A model generated the notes under the pieces. That model saw only the letters and a list, made by a program, of their open reading frames with translations. It was not told the origin of the DNA and did no database searches. Both the position numbers and the translations under genes were made by a program. 64,000 nt of DNA from Dongia_B sp035539075 (GTDB taxonomy: Bacteria; Pseudomonadota; Alphaproteobacteria; Dongiales; Dongiaceae), in the NCBI GenBank assembly GCA_035539075.1, contig DATLJB010000180.1, positions 8,650 through 72,649 on the forward strand, given 5' to 3'. Positions 9,056 to 17,157 of the stretch are shown here, piece after piece; the stretch's first letter is position 1, and the number at the start of each line of letters is the position of its first letter.

Positions 9056-9274
9056 TCAGCGAAGCTCGCCACGATCGATCATGGCGCGCAGTTCTTCGCG
9101 CTCGCGGCGCATGCTCTCAAGGCGTCCGATCAAAACATTGAAGAAAAGAAAAGCAGTCAGGGCCAGCCAGAAACCCGGCGCGCCCCAGATGTGGAAGCCG
9201 ACGATCATCGCCAACAGCCCGACCACGAGAAGCGGCGAGCGCACGAGAACTGCAAGGATGGATGCGCGTAGCAC
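9056..9274 (-). CDS. Small two-helix membrane protein
   Basis: Predicted membrane protein of 72 aa if started at GTG 9274, which has GGGGA six bases upstream. A TTG at 9331 would add 19 residues but has no ribosome site. Two hydrophobic segments (about residues 4-25 and 30-50) are followed by a charged helix, GRLESMRREREELRAMIDRG, that should be cytoplasmic. No family recognised. It lies just downstream of tRNA-Arg on the same strand. Confidence 0.5.
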   Translation of the reverse strand: MLRASILAVLVRSPLLVVGLLAMIVGFHIWGAPGFWLALTAFLFFNVLIGRLESMRREREELRAMIDRGELR

Positions 9275-9380
9275 GGTTGTCCCCACGCCGCCATGAAGCG
9301 ACGCGCCACTATAGAACAGTTTTGACGGCAATCGCCAGTGCAGGAGGGAAGCTGCTGGCAGACTAGTCTCAACCCCGGAA

Positions 9381-9457
9381 TGGCGACCCCGACTGGATTC
9401 GAACCAGTGACCTATTGCTTAGAAGGCAATTGCTCTATCCAACTGAGCTACGGGGTC
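9381..9457 (-). tRNA. tRNA-Arg (anticodon TCT)
   Basis: A complete 77-nt cloverleaf. The acceptor stem is GACCCCG/CGGGGTC and the D-arm is GCTC..GAGC. The anticodon stem is ATTGC/GCAAT with loop CTTCTAA, giving TCT. The T-arm is ACTGG-TTCGAAT-CCAGT, and discriminator G is followed by encoded CCA at 9381-9383. Confidence 0.97.
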
Positions 9458-9518
9458 GTGATCCGGGCCTGACAATGCCGCCCGGAAACCGGGACGGGCC
9501 ACCAACAACCGATGGCGC

Positions 9519-9824
9519 TTAATGGGTCCAGCGGCCGACCCGGTCGAACTTGAAATTGTCGGCATAGGCCCGCATCTGCAGGCTACGCGAACCGGGCTCT
9601 TCGACGATATAGGCGATGCCATGCTTTTCCGCATAGGCAATCGCTTCTTCCTTGGTTTCGAATTTCAGCTTCACCTGGCGCTGGGTATCGGTGCTGCCGG
9701 TCCAGCCCATCAGCGGTTCGGCAAAGCGGGGAGCGGATGGCGCAAAATCGAGCACCCATTGATGGGTCAGTGCCTTGCCCGACTGCATAGCCGTTTTCGC
9801 TGGCTGATAAATCCGCGCCTGCAT
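9519..9824 (-). CDS. Complex I accessory subunit (ETC_C1_NDUFS4-like)
   Basis: Protein of 101 aa of the NADH dehydrogenase accessory family related to mitochondrial NDUFS4 (18 kDa subunit), found in alphaproteobacteria. Characteristic sequence includes MQARIYQPAKTAMQSG, WVLDF, LMGWTGSTDT, LKFETKEEAIAYAEKHGI and the C-terminal FKFDRVGRWTH. The ATG at 9824 has GGGAG six bases upstream. A longer frame reading through tRNA-Pro is spurious. It lies between two tRNA genes on the same strand. It should sit peripherally on the Complex I matrix/cytoplasmic arm and help its stability. Confidence 0.92.
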   Translation of the reverse strand: MQARIYQPAKTAMQSGKALTHQWVLDFAPSAPRFAEPLMGWTGSTDTQRQVKLKFETKEEAIAYAEKHGIAYIVEEPGSRSLQMRAYADNFKFDRVGRWTH

Positions 9825-9930
9825 TCCAATCTCCCGTCCCGTCTCTTCTACCTTGGCCGTCCAACCCGGCGGGGTCCGGCCCCGCCTGCCCTGCCATGCT
9901 AGCCATGCCAGGGTAAACACGTTCTGAATA

Positions 9931-10007
9931 TGGTCGGGGTGACTGGATTCGAACCAGCGACATCCTGCTCCCAAAGCAGGCACTCTACCGGACTGAGCTA
10001 CACCCCG
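9931..10007 (-). tRNA. tRNA-Pro (anticodon TGG)
   Basis: A 77-nt cloverleaf. The acceptor stem is CGGGGTG/CACCCCG, the anticodon stem CCTGC/GCAGG with loop TTTGGGA (anticodon TGG), and the T-arm GCTGG-TTCGAAT-CCAGT. A73 is followed by encoded CCA at 9931-9933. The 224 bases upstream (10008-10231) show no further feature. Confidence 0.97.
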
Positions 10008-10231
10008 AGGCTTAAAAAACCTGCGATTTCAGCGCTTTTACCAGAGCGCCCCGCACGGGTAAATGGGAACTTTCAGGCAACAGGACAACCGGGACGAAAG
10101 CCGTCATGGCGTCCGATAGGCTTCTTCTTTAGCCTTTTGGCTGCGATGGCTCCAGATAAAGTTCGCATCTTGTTCGCATCCGCGGGCGCGGCCGGAACCG
10201 ACCGAAGGCGGGAATCCGGCGCTTTCGGGAT

Positions 10232-10720
10232 TCAGCCCCGCAGCCTGCCGCCGCGCCGGCAGACCTGCGAGAGGCCTTGGTAAAGCACGGCCAGGGCGAC
10301 GAAGAAGAGAGTATGGGCGGCGGCGAACCATGCCATTCCCGCCAGGGACAGGGACCGGCTGCCGGCGAAGCCTTCGCCGGTCACGGGCAGGACCAGCACC
10401 GCGTTAACGACCCAGACGGCCAGCGCATAGATCAGTCCCTTGCACCAGCTCCGGCCCGGCAAGACCGGTTCGACGACAACGGCATAGAAAAGCGCCATCG
10501 CAAGCCCGACCAGAATGTGAAAAGCCGTCTGAAAGCCGCGATCGGTGGGGAAACGGATCAAATCGCCGATGAAGCCCTGAAGCAGCCGCAGCAGCCCGCC
10601 ATGGGCGGTCGGCAGATGCACCAGATCCGCAACGGCCAGTGCAGCGGTATTCAGCAGGATCGCGATCGTACCTGCCGGCAGTGCCAGGAGCGATCTTCGC
10701 AACAAGATGGCAACGGTCAT
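10232..10720 (-). CDS. Hypothetical integral membrane protein
   Basis: Protein of 162 aa with about four hydrophobic segments: ILLRRSLLALPAGTIAILL, FHILVGLAMALFYAVVV, GLIYALAVWVVNAVLVLPV and MAWFAAAHTLFFVALAVL. The ATG at 10720 is preceded by GAGGGGG. Longer upstream frames (to 11035) are not hydrophobic and not convincing. No named family recognised; the overall pattern resembles small DUF-type inner-membrane proteins. Confidence 0.62.
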   Translation of the reverse strand: MTVAILLRRSLLALPAGTIAILLNTAALAVADLVHLPTAHGGLLRLLQGFIGDLIRFPTDRGFQTAFHILVGLAMALFYAVVVEPVLPGRSWCKGLIYALAVWVVNAVLVLPVTGEGFAGSRSLSLAGMAWFAAAHTLFFVALAVLYQGLSQVCRRGGRLRG

Positions 10721-11050
10721 TCGGGCCCCCTCAAGAAAGCGATGCTTCCCTGACGTCTGAGGGCGCGGGCTATTCCGCACGATGCGCATCCCGGCAGAAC
10801 CTGCCAAATCTCCGACAGCGCTGCGGATGCTGTCTCGGGTCGCAGGCCTCGCCGGGAAATGGGTGACGCCAAGACCGGGGTGATCAGCCGCGAATATAGA
10901 GAGCCGGCCGCCTATCCTCTGGGACGTTCCCCTGGTGGCCGGACGGCTTGCCATGCCTGTCTTGCTTCCCTTGTGGGTCGCCACCATATTTGACGGCAAG
11001 CGCGTGGAACGGATCTGCCGATCCGAAAACCCCATCGAAAGGATGCCTAT
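10721..11050. other. 330-base gap with no recognisable gene
   Basis: Between the membrane protein gene (minus) and msrB (plus). It should contain both promoters. I see no clear hairpin, operator palindrome or small gene in it. Confidence 0.5.
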
Positions 11051-11437
11051 ATGTCGGAAAAGGTGAGTTGTGGCTCATTCCAGCCCCTCAACGCGGAACA
11101 GGAGCGGGTGCTCAAGCAGCGCGGCACGGAGCGGCCGGGATCGAGCCCGCTCAATAAGGAATACCGCCCGGGCACCTATCGCTGCGCCGGCTGCGGCAAC
11201 GAGCTTTTCGTGTCGGATACCAAATTCGACAGCGGCAGCGGCTGGCCCAGTTTCTGGGCGCCGGCCGATGTGAAAGCCGTCGGCATGACCGAGGATCGCA
11301 GCCATGGCATGGTTCGGGTCGAGGTCCATTGCGACAAATGCGGCGGTCATCTCGGCCATGTCTTCGATGACGGGCCGCAGCCGACCGGTCTGCGCTATTG
11401 CATCAACGGCGCTTCGCTGGACTTCAAGCCGGAATAA
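11051..11437 (+). CDS. msrB: Peptide-methionine (R)-S-oxide reductase MsrB
   Basis: Repair enzyme of 128 aa that reduces the R-epimer of methionine sulfoxide in proteins. Two CxxC pairs for structural zinc are present (CAGCG and CDKCG). The substrate-site motif is SGSGWPSF, and the catalytic Cys lies in RYCINGASLDF near the C-terminus. The resolving position near ELFVSDTKFDSG looks normal for the family. It is a single-domain form, monocistronic, with its own terminator. Confidence 0.95.
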   Translation: MSEKVSCGSFQPLNAEQERVLKQRGTERPGSSPLNKEYRPGTYRCAGCGNELFVSDTKFDSGSGWPSFWAPADVKAVGMTEDRSHGMVRVEVHCDKCGGHLGHVFDDGPQPTGLRYCINGASLDFKPE

Positions 11438-11461
11438 CCGCGCGATCGCCACACAAAAAAG

Positions 11462-11488
11462 AAACGGCGGCATTTCTGCCGCCGTTTT
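11462..11488. terminator. Bidirectional rho-independent terminator
   Basis: AAACGGCGGCA-TTTC-TGCCGCCGTTT (11462-11472 / 11477-11487) is a perfect 11-bp stem followed by T-rich sequence on the plus strand. A run of A at 11455-11460 serves as the T-tract on the minus strand. It separates convergent msrB and coxM. Confidence 0.88.
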
Positions 11489-11509
11489 CATTCCTGAACC
11501 GCTCTACCT

Positions 11510-12301
11510 TCAGCTAGCTGCCACCGCCCGCGCTGCCAGGGTCGAGACCAGGGCGGCACGGTATTCCGGCGTGCCATGCAGGTCACCGTTGAAGTCGGCC
11601 GGATCGAGCTTCACCGCCTTGGCCGCCTGCGGCGTGAAATTCGCCGCGAGCGCCGCCTCGATATCCTTGGCCCGGAACACACCATTGCCGCCGCCGGTGA
11701 CGGCAACCCGCACGCCGCCCTTGGTCTTGGCAACGAAGACGCCGATCAGCGCGAAGCGCGAAGCCGGCTGGGCGAACTTCTGATAGGCGGCCTTTTCCGG
11801 CTTCGGGAAATGCACCGCGGTGATGATCTCGCCCTCTTCCAAGGCCGTGTCGAACAGGCCCTGGAAATAAGCATCCGCCGCGATCTCGCGCTTGTTGGTG
11901 CGGATGGTGGCGCCGAGAGCCAAAGTCGCGGCCGGATAGTCAGCCGCGGGATCGTTATTGGCGAGCGAGCCGCCGATGGTGCCGCGATTGCGCACCTGGC
12001 GGTCGCCGATCAGCTCGGCAAGATAGGCCAAGGCCGGGATGGTCGATTTCACCAGGGACGAGGTTGCCACCTCGACATGCTTGGTCATGGCGCCGATGGT
12101 GAGGCCATCACCTTCCGCCTTGATCCCCTTCAAATCGGCGATGCCGCCGAGATCGATGAGATCCGACGGTGCCGCCAGACGCTGCTTCAGCGTCGGCACC
12201 AAAGTCATGCCGCCGGCGATGATCTTGCCGTCGCCGGCGCCGCCCAAAGCCTTCACCGCATCGGCGACATTGGTGGGACGTTGATAGTTGAAATTATGCA
12301 T
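11510..12301 (-). CDS. coxM: Molybdenum hydroxylase FAD-binding medium subunit (CoxM-like)
   Basis: FAD subunit of 263 aa of the xanthine-oxidase/CO-dehydrogenase superfamily, passing electrons from the Fe-S subunit to the acceptor. The FAD loop IIAGGMTLVPTLKQRLA (about 30-46) and TIGGSLANNDPAADYPAA (about 107-124) are the two family signatures. It is the third gene of a coxS-coxL-coxM set, 12 bases after coxL. No maturation genes (coxD/E/F/G) are visible here. Confidence 0.9.
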   Translation of the reverse strand: MHNFNYQRPTNVADAVKALGGAGDGKIIAGGMTLVPTLKQRLAAPSDLIDLGGIADLKGIKAEGDGLTIGAMTKHVEVATSSLVKSTIPALAYLAELIGDRQVRNRGTIGGSLANNDPAADYPAATLALGATIRTNKREIAADAYFQGLFDTALEEGEIITAVHFPKPEKAAYQKFAQPASRFALIGVFVAKTKGGVRVAVTGGGNGVFRAKDIEAALAANFTPQAAKAVKLDPADFNGDLHGTPEYRAALVSTLAARAVAAS

Positions 12302-12313
12302 CTTTCCCTCCCC

Positions 12314-14692
12314 TCACTCTGCTGCCAGCTTTTTCGGCGCCGATTGAATCGCCTGCCACACCTTCAAGGGCGTCGCCGGCATCGAGATATCGGTGACGCC
12401 GAGCGGCGACAGCGCGTCGATGACGGCATTGATGACGGCGGGCGGCGAACCGATCGCTCCCACTTCGCCGACACCCTTGGCGCCGATCGGATTATGCGTA
12501 CACAAGGTGACATGATTGCCGACCTTGAAGCTCGGCAAATTGTCGGCCCGCGGCATGGTGTAATCCATGTAGGAGCCGGTCAGCAGCTGGCCGCTCTCCT
12601 CGTCATAGACGCAGCGTTCCAGCAGCGCCTGGCCGATACCCTGGGCGAGACCGCCATGCACCTGGCCTTCGACGATCATTGGATTGATCACCCGTCCAAC
12701 ATCGTCGACGGCGGTGAAATTCACCACCTGCGTCGCGCCGGTCTCGGGATCGATCTCCACCTCGCAGATATGCGTCCCGCCGGGATAGGTGAAGTTCAGC
12801 GGATCATAGAAGGCCGTCTCTTCCAGGCCCGGCTCCAGCTCGGTGATCGGATAATTATGCGGCACATAGGCGGTCAACGCGACCTGGCCGAAAGGCACGC
12901 TCTTATCCGTTCCCTTGACGGTGAAGTTGCCGTCCTTGAACTCGACATCCGCCGCCGAGGCCTCCATCAGATGCGCCGCGATCTTGGTCGCCTTGGCGAT
13001 GATCTTGTCCATCGCCTTGACCAAGGCCGAGCCGCCGACCGCCAGCGAGCGCGAGCCATAGGTGCCCATGCCGAAGGGGATCTTGTTGGTGTCGCCATGC
13101 ACCACTTCGACATTCTCGATCGGAATGCCGAGGCCGTCAGAAATGAGCTGGGCGAAAGTCGTCTCATGACCCTGGCCATGGCTATGGGTGCCGGTGAAGA
13201 TGGTCACGGAGCCGGTCGGATGGACGCGGACCTGACCGCATTCATAGAGACCGGCGCGGGCGCCCAAGGACCCCACTACCGCCGAGGGTGCGATGCCGCA
13301 AGCCTCGAGATAGGTCGAGATGCCGATGCCGCGCAGCTGGCCGCGCTTCGCCGCTTCCTGGCGCCGGCCTTCGAAGCCGGCCCAATCGGCCATCTTCAAG
13401 GCCATATCCAGCGTGGCCGGATAATCACCGCTGTCATATTGCAAGGCGACCGGCGTCTGATAGGGGAATGCGTCGTTAGGGATGAAGTTCTTCCGGCGGA
13501 TTGCCACTTGGTCCATCTTCATCTCGCGCGCGGCCTTTTCGACCAGGCGTTCGAGGAGATAGGTCGCTTCCGGCCGGCCGGCGCCGCGATAGGCATCGAC
13601 CGGCACGGTATGAGTGAAGACGGCCTTCACCTCGGCATAGATCGCCGGGGTTGAATAGACCCCCGCCAGCAAAGTTGCATAGAGATAGGTGGGTACGGCG
13701 GGGGCGAAGGTCGAAAGATAGGCGCCCATATTTGCCTTGGTGCTGACCCGTAGCCCCAGGAATTTGCCGTCCTTGTCCATCGCCAGTTCGGCGTGACTGA
13801 CATGGTCGCGGCCTTGCGCATCGGTGATGAAGGCTTCCGAGCGTTCCGCCGTCCATTTGATCGGCCGTTCGATCTTGCCTGCCGCCCAGGTGACCAAAGC
13901 CTCTTCCGCATAGTGGAAGATCTTCGAGCCGAAACCGCCGCCGACATCCGGCGCCACCACGCGCAACTTGTGCTCGGGAATCTGCAGCACGAAGGCGCCC
14001 ATCAAGAGGCGGATGACATGCGGATTCTGGCTGGTGGTATAGAGCGTGTATTCGCCAGTAGCGCGATCGTAATCGCCCACCGCCGAACGGGGCTCCATGG
14101 CATTGGGAATGAGGCGCTGATTGACGAGATCGATCTTCGTCACATGCGCCGCCTTGGCGAAGGCGGCATCGGTCGCCGCCTTGTCGCCGATATGCCAGTC
14201 ATAACAGACATTGTTCTTGGCTTCGGCCCAGACCTGGGGCGATCCCGCTGCATCCGCCTTGTCGGTGGAGATGATGGCCGGCAGTTCCTTGTAATCGACC
14301 TCGATCAGCTCGGCCGCATCCTTAGCCTGGGCATAGGTTTCCGCGATTACGAAAGCGACCTGGTCGCCGACATGGCGGACTTCATCCTTGCAGAGCGGCG
14401 GATGCGCCGGCTCGATCATCGGGCTGCCGTCCTTGCTGTGGATCTGCCAGCCGCAGGGCAGGCCGCCCTTGTCGTAATCGGCCCCGGTGAAAACGGCGAC
14501 GACGCCGGGAGCCGCCTTGGCCTTGGAAACGTCGATCTTGGCAATCTGCGCATGCGCATGCGGCGAGCGCAGGATATAGCCATAGGTCTGGCCCGGACGG
14601 TTGATGTCGTCGGTGTAATTGCCGCGGCCGGTCAGGAAACGAAAATCCTCGCGGCGCTTGACGGCGGCGCCGATGCCTGTCGCTGATGACAT
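12314..14692 (-). CDS. coxL: Molybdopterin-binding large subunit, form II CoxL-like hydroxylase
   Basis: Catalytic subunit of 792 aa that should carry Mo-molybdopterin cytosine dinucleotide. The N-terminal Ald_Xan_dh a/b hammerhead starts with RREDFRFLTGRGNYTDD. The active-site loop reads DAYRGAGRPEA, the form II type, and not the AYxCSFR of genuine form I CO dehydrogenase. VGGGFGSK and the catalytic-Glu region GVGEVGAIGSPPAV are present. Form II enzymes may oxidise CO slowly or act on aldehydes and N-heterocycles, so the substrate is open. It starts 4 bases after coxS. Confidence 0.92.
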   Translation of the reverse strand: MSSATGIGAAVKRREDFRFLTGRGNYTDDINRPGQTYGYILRSPHAHAQIAKIDVSKAKAAPGVVAVFTGADYDKGGLPCGWQIHSKDGSPMIEPAHPPLCKDEVRHVGDQVAFVIAETYAQAKDAAELIEVDYKELPAIISTDKADAAGSPQVWAEAKNNVCYDWHIGDKAATDAAFAKAAHVTKIDLVNQRLIPNAMEPRSAVGDYDRATGEYTLYTTSQNPHVIRLLMGAFVLQIPEHKLRVVAPDVGGGFGSKIFHYAEEALVTWAAGKIERPIKWTAERSEAFITDAQGRDHVSHAELAMDKDGKFLGLRVSTKANMGAYLSTFAPAVPTYLYATLLAGVYSTPAIYAEVKAVFTHTVPVDAYRGAGRPEATYLLERLVEKAAREMKMDQVAIRRKNFIPNDAFPYQTPVALQYDSGDYPATLDMALKMADWAGFEGRRQEAAKRGQLRGIGISTYLEACGIAPSAVVGSLGARAGLYECGQVRVHPTGSVTIFTGTHSHGQGHETTFAQLISDGLGIPIENVEVVHGDTNKIPFGMGTYGSRSLAVGGSALVKAMDKIIAKATKIAAHLMEASAADVEFKDGNFTVKGTDKSVPFGQVALTAYVPHNYPITELEPGLEETAFYDPLNFTYPGGTHICEVEIDPETGATQVVNFTAVDDVGRVINPMIVEGQVHGGLAQGIGQALLERCVYDEESGQLLTGSYMDYTMPRADNLPSFKVGNHVTLCTHNPIGAKGVGEVGAIGSPPAVINAVIDALSPLGVTDISMPATPLKVWQAIQSAPKKLAAE

Positions 14693-14696
14693 GATC

Positions 14697-15164
14697 TCAC
14701 CCCTTCATCGCTTGCGCGCCGGCCTGCACGGCCTTCACGATGTTATGGTAGCCGGTGCAGCGGCAGATATTCCCTTCGAGGCCATCGCGGATCTGCTGCT
14801 CGGTGGGATTGGGGTTGTTCTTCACGAGATCCACGGCGCTCATCACCATGCCGGGGGTGCAATAGCCGCATTGCAATCCGTGATGCTCGCGGAAGGCTGC
14901 CTGCATCGGATGCAGCTCGTCGCCTTTGGCCAGGCCTTCGATTGTGGTGACCTGCGCGCCATCCGCCTGAACGGCAAGCAAGGTGCAGGATTTCACCGAG
15001 ACGCCGTCGACATGGACGACGCAGGCACCGCACTGGCTGGTGTCGCAGCCGACATGGGTGCCGGTCAGCCGCAATTGATCTCGCAGGAATTGAACTAGCA
15101 ATGTGCGGCCTTCGACGTCACCAGAAACGGCGCGCCCGTTCACCGTCATACGCACGGTTGGCAT
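14697..15164 (-). CDS. coxS: 2Fe-2S small subunit of molybdenum hydroxylase (CoxS-like)
   Basis: Electron-transfer subunit of 155 aa with two [2Fe-2S] clusters. The plant-ferredoxin-type cluster is CDTSQCGACVVHVDG plus CTLLAVQ. The helical-bundle cluster is CGYCTPGMV together with NICRCTGYHNIV. It is the first gene of the S-L-M order typical of form II operons. Confidence 0.93.
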   Translation of the reverse strand: MPTVRMTVNGRAVSGDVEGRTLLVQFLRDQLRLTGTHVGCDTSQCGACVVHVDGVSVKSCTLLAVQADGAQVTTIEGLAKGDELHPMQAAFREHHGLQCGYCTPGMVMSAVDLVKNNPNPTEQQIRDGLEGNICRCTGYHNIVKAVQAGAQAMKG

Positions 15165-15501
15165 TCGGTCCTCCCTCGTTTGCCTCCGGCGGGATCACGG
15201 CCCCGCCGAATATGTGCCCGTTAGAACCGGATCGCGGCCGGTCCCACTCCTTCTTTTTAGTGCACGGAAGCCGCGCCCTAATCTGGCATTCGTTGTCGCG
15301 TTAAGTTAACGGCCTGCCTTGGCAGACTGTCAAGCTGGCATTGCTTGCGAGGAGTGACGGTTTTTGGACGGCACAGCCGTTCGGAAGGACCCGCCGTTCT
15401 CGCGGTCTTCATCTCCTGCTACGGCCGTAACAGGATTTAGCCCGGCCCGAAACAGTCCGGTAAGTGAGATCTGTCTATAATGACGCCGGCATATTTGGGT
15501 T
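15165..15501. promoter_or_regulatory. 337-base gap upstream of coxS
   Basis: Holds the coxSLM promoter (minus strand). The only motif I see is a short perfect palindrome GTTAAGTTAAC at 15300-15310. No coding frame looks real. Confidence 0.35.
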
Positions 15502-16014
15502 CTAGTCAGCGCCCATATACGTGGTCTTATATTCGCCGTTCATGATGTAAGGCTCCAGTGCCGCAATGGTCTCTGGGCAGTATTCGCGGACAGCATTTTC
15601 CAGGTCGCGATCAGTTGGTCCAACACGTTGGGTCATGGTTCGATGAAGTGCAGATACTTCCGCTGCACGCGCCGGAAGCTGGCCGCGGGCAAAGGCATTC
15701 AACGCCCACAACTCCTCATCATTGAAATGGATGAGCGTGAAGCCAACGATGCAGGCGCGCCATTTCCATTGCAGTCGCGAGGGCAGGAACGCCCAGCCGA
15801 GGCCGTTTACGTATGATTCGAAATAGGCATGATAGTTCGGATAGGTATATGGCACGACTGCCAAAGGGCGATCGATGTCGCCAAAGCGGGGACGATATGG
15901 CTCCCTGATGTCAATATCCAGGGGTCGCAAATCGACAGCATGAACCTGTTCCTGCCGATCTGCACAGGCCGTCAAGAGAAGGCAGAGAACAATCCCGGGT
16001 ATGATCTTATCCAT
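15502..16014 (-). CDS. Hypothetical lipoprotein
   Basis: Protein of 170 aa with a lipoprotein signal: KIIPGIVLCLLLTAC places the lipidated Cys at about residue 17. GGAGG lies 7 bases before the ATG at 16014, which decides the start over one at 16089. The mature part contains FIDRPLAVV-like sequence, a YTYPNYHAYFESYVNG stretch and a Cys in EYCPETIAALEPY. Family not recognised. It follows the LysR gene on the same strand and may share its transcript. Confidence 0.62.
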   Translation of the reverse strand: MDKIIPGIVLCLLLTACADRQEQVHAVDLRPLDIDIREPYRPRFGDIDRPLAVVPYTYPNYHAYFESYVNGLGWAFLPSRLQWKWRACIVGFTLIHFNDEELWALNAFARGQLPARAAEVSALHRTMTQRVGPTDRDLENAVREYCPETIAALEPYIMNGEYKTTYMGAD

Positions 16015-16078
16015 CGGGCAGCCTCCGCGATCGGTCATATTTGTCATGGCTAGAGCGAAGAAGGAGTTGCGACAGCAG

Positions 16079-16981
16079 CTATAGTTCAATCTCCGTCCCT
16101 ACCGCGTCGAACATCCATTTGATGAAGTTGCGCAGGATCGGCATGTGTAGCCGGTCGCGTTCACAGACCACGTAATATTGAGCCGGGCTGGGATAGGAGA
16201 AGGAGAAGGGCCGGATCAAGGTGCCGTCTTCCAGATTCTGGCTCATGATCACCTGGTCGCCCAGCGCCACGCCGAGGCCGAGCAAGGCCGCTTCCAGGGC
16301 ATGATTGGCGGTGCTGACGCGAAGGCCCCGGCTGGCATCGACCTGCCGCGCACCTGCCGCCGAGAGATATTGCGTCCAGGCGGCGCCATCATCTTCATGG
16401 ATCAACGTAAAGTTCTTAAGATCGCCGGGCGTCCGTAAGGCATGGGGATTGGCGTTCAGCAGTTTCGGGCTGCAGAGCGGAAAGAGATCGACCGGCATGA
16501 GCCGATGTACCCAACGGCTTTCCCAACGCCCGCCGCCATAATCGATGGCGACATCGTAGTCGCCGGGCAGCGCCTTCGGGAATGGGGACAGATGATGAAA
16601 GGAAAGTTCGATCTGCGGATAGGCCTCGATGAAAGCGCCGAGGCGCGGCAGCAGCCAGCGCGAAATGAAGGTGGGCGGCGCATGAATGGCGAGATGGCCC
16701 TTGAGGTCGGGATGATGCATCTCGGCAACCGTCTCCGAGATGAGGTCGAAGGCCTGTTCCAGGGCTGGCAGCAGATGGCGTCCCGCATCAGTCAGCAGCA
16801 CCTTGTTTTGATGGCGCTGCATCAGGTCGATGCCGACCCAGTCCTCCAGCGCCTTGACCTGATGGCTGATGGCACCGCGCGTCACATTAAGTTCGCTCGC
16901 CGCCTTGCCGAAATTGAGATTGCGCGCCGCCGCCTCGAAAGCACGAAGGGCGTTCAAGGGAGGGATTCGCCGCTTTGCCAT
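16079..16981 (-). CDS. LysR-family regulator, GcvA-like
   Basis: DNA-binding regulator of 300 aa. The N-terminal winged helix-turn-helix (about 5-65) reads PPLNALRAFEAAARNLNFG then AASELNVTRGAISHQVKALE, the GcvA/AmpR subgroup pattern. An effector-binding domain follows. It is transcribed away from the arginine-deiminase-superfamily gene at 17158, the usual arrangement for LysR control of a neighbour. Confidence 0.9.
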   Translation of the reverse strand: MAKRRIPPLNALRAFEAAARNLNFGKAASELNVTRGAISHQVKALEDWVGIDLMQRHQNKVLLTDAGRHLLPALEQAFDLISETVAEMHHPDLKGHLAIHAPPTFISRWLLPRLGAFIEAYPQIELSFHHLSPFPKALPGDYDVAIDYGGGRWESRWVHRLMPVDLFPLCSPKLLNANPHALRTPGDLKNFTLIHEDDGAAWTQYLSAAGARQVDASRGLRVSTANHALEAALLGLGVALGDQVIMSQNLEDGTLIRPFSFSYPSPAQYYVVCERDRLHMPILRNFIKWMFDAVGTEIEL

Positions 16982-17043
16982 TTGCCCCGACCACGTCGCT
17001 TATGTCGCTTATTTGGAAACTTGCCTCCGGACTCGGCCGTATG

Positions 17044-17059
17044 GTGAGTTTTACTAAAC
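17044..17059. promoter_or_regulatory. Possible LysR/GcvA-type binding site
   Basis: GTGAGTTTTACTAAAC with core AGT-TTT-ACT lies in the 176-base divergent promoter between the LysR gene and the hydrolase gene. The shape (short dyad around T/A) resembles boxes of GcvA-like regulators. This is inference from position and symmetry only. Confidence 0.35.
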
Positions 17060-17157
17060 GAAATCTGCGAGAATTTGTCCAGTTTGGATAAAAATTCTAC
17101 AGGTCTAGCATCCCCTGAAGCGGCCGGCCCGGCCGCATCCAGCCCCGGGAGGACCAG

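Noticed and set aside
9930..10283. Open frame beginning MVGVTGFEPATSCSQ on the plus strand
   Set aside because: It is the antisense of tRNA-Pro, a familiar false protein in databases. The opposite frame MPALGAGCRWFESSH is the same artefact.
11576..13654. 692-codon plus-strand frame
   Set aside because: It lies opposite coxM and coxL, which have clear family motifs. It is a GC-rich antisense shadow.
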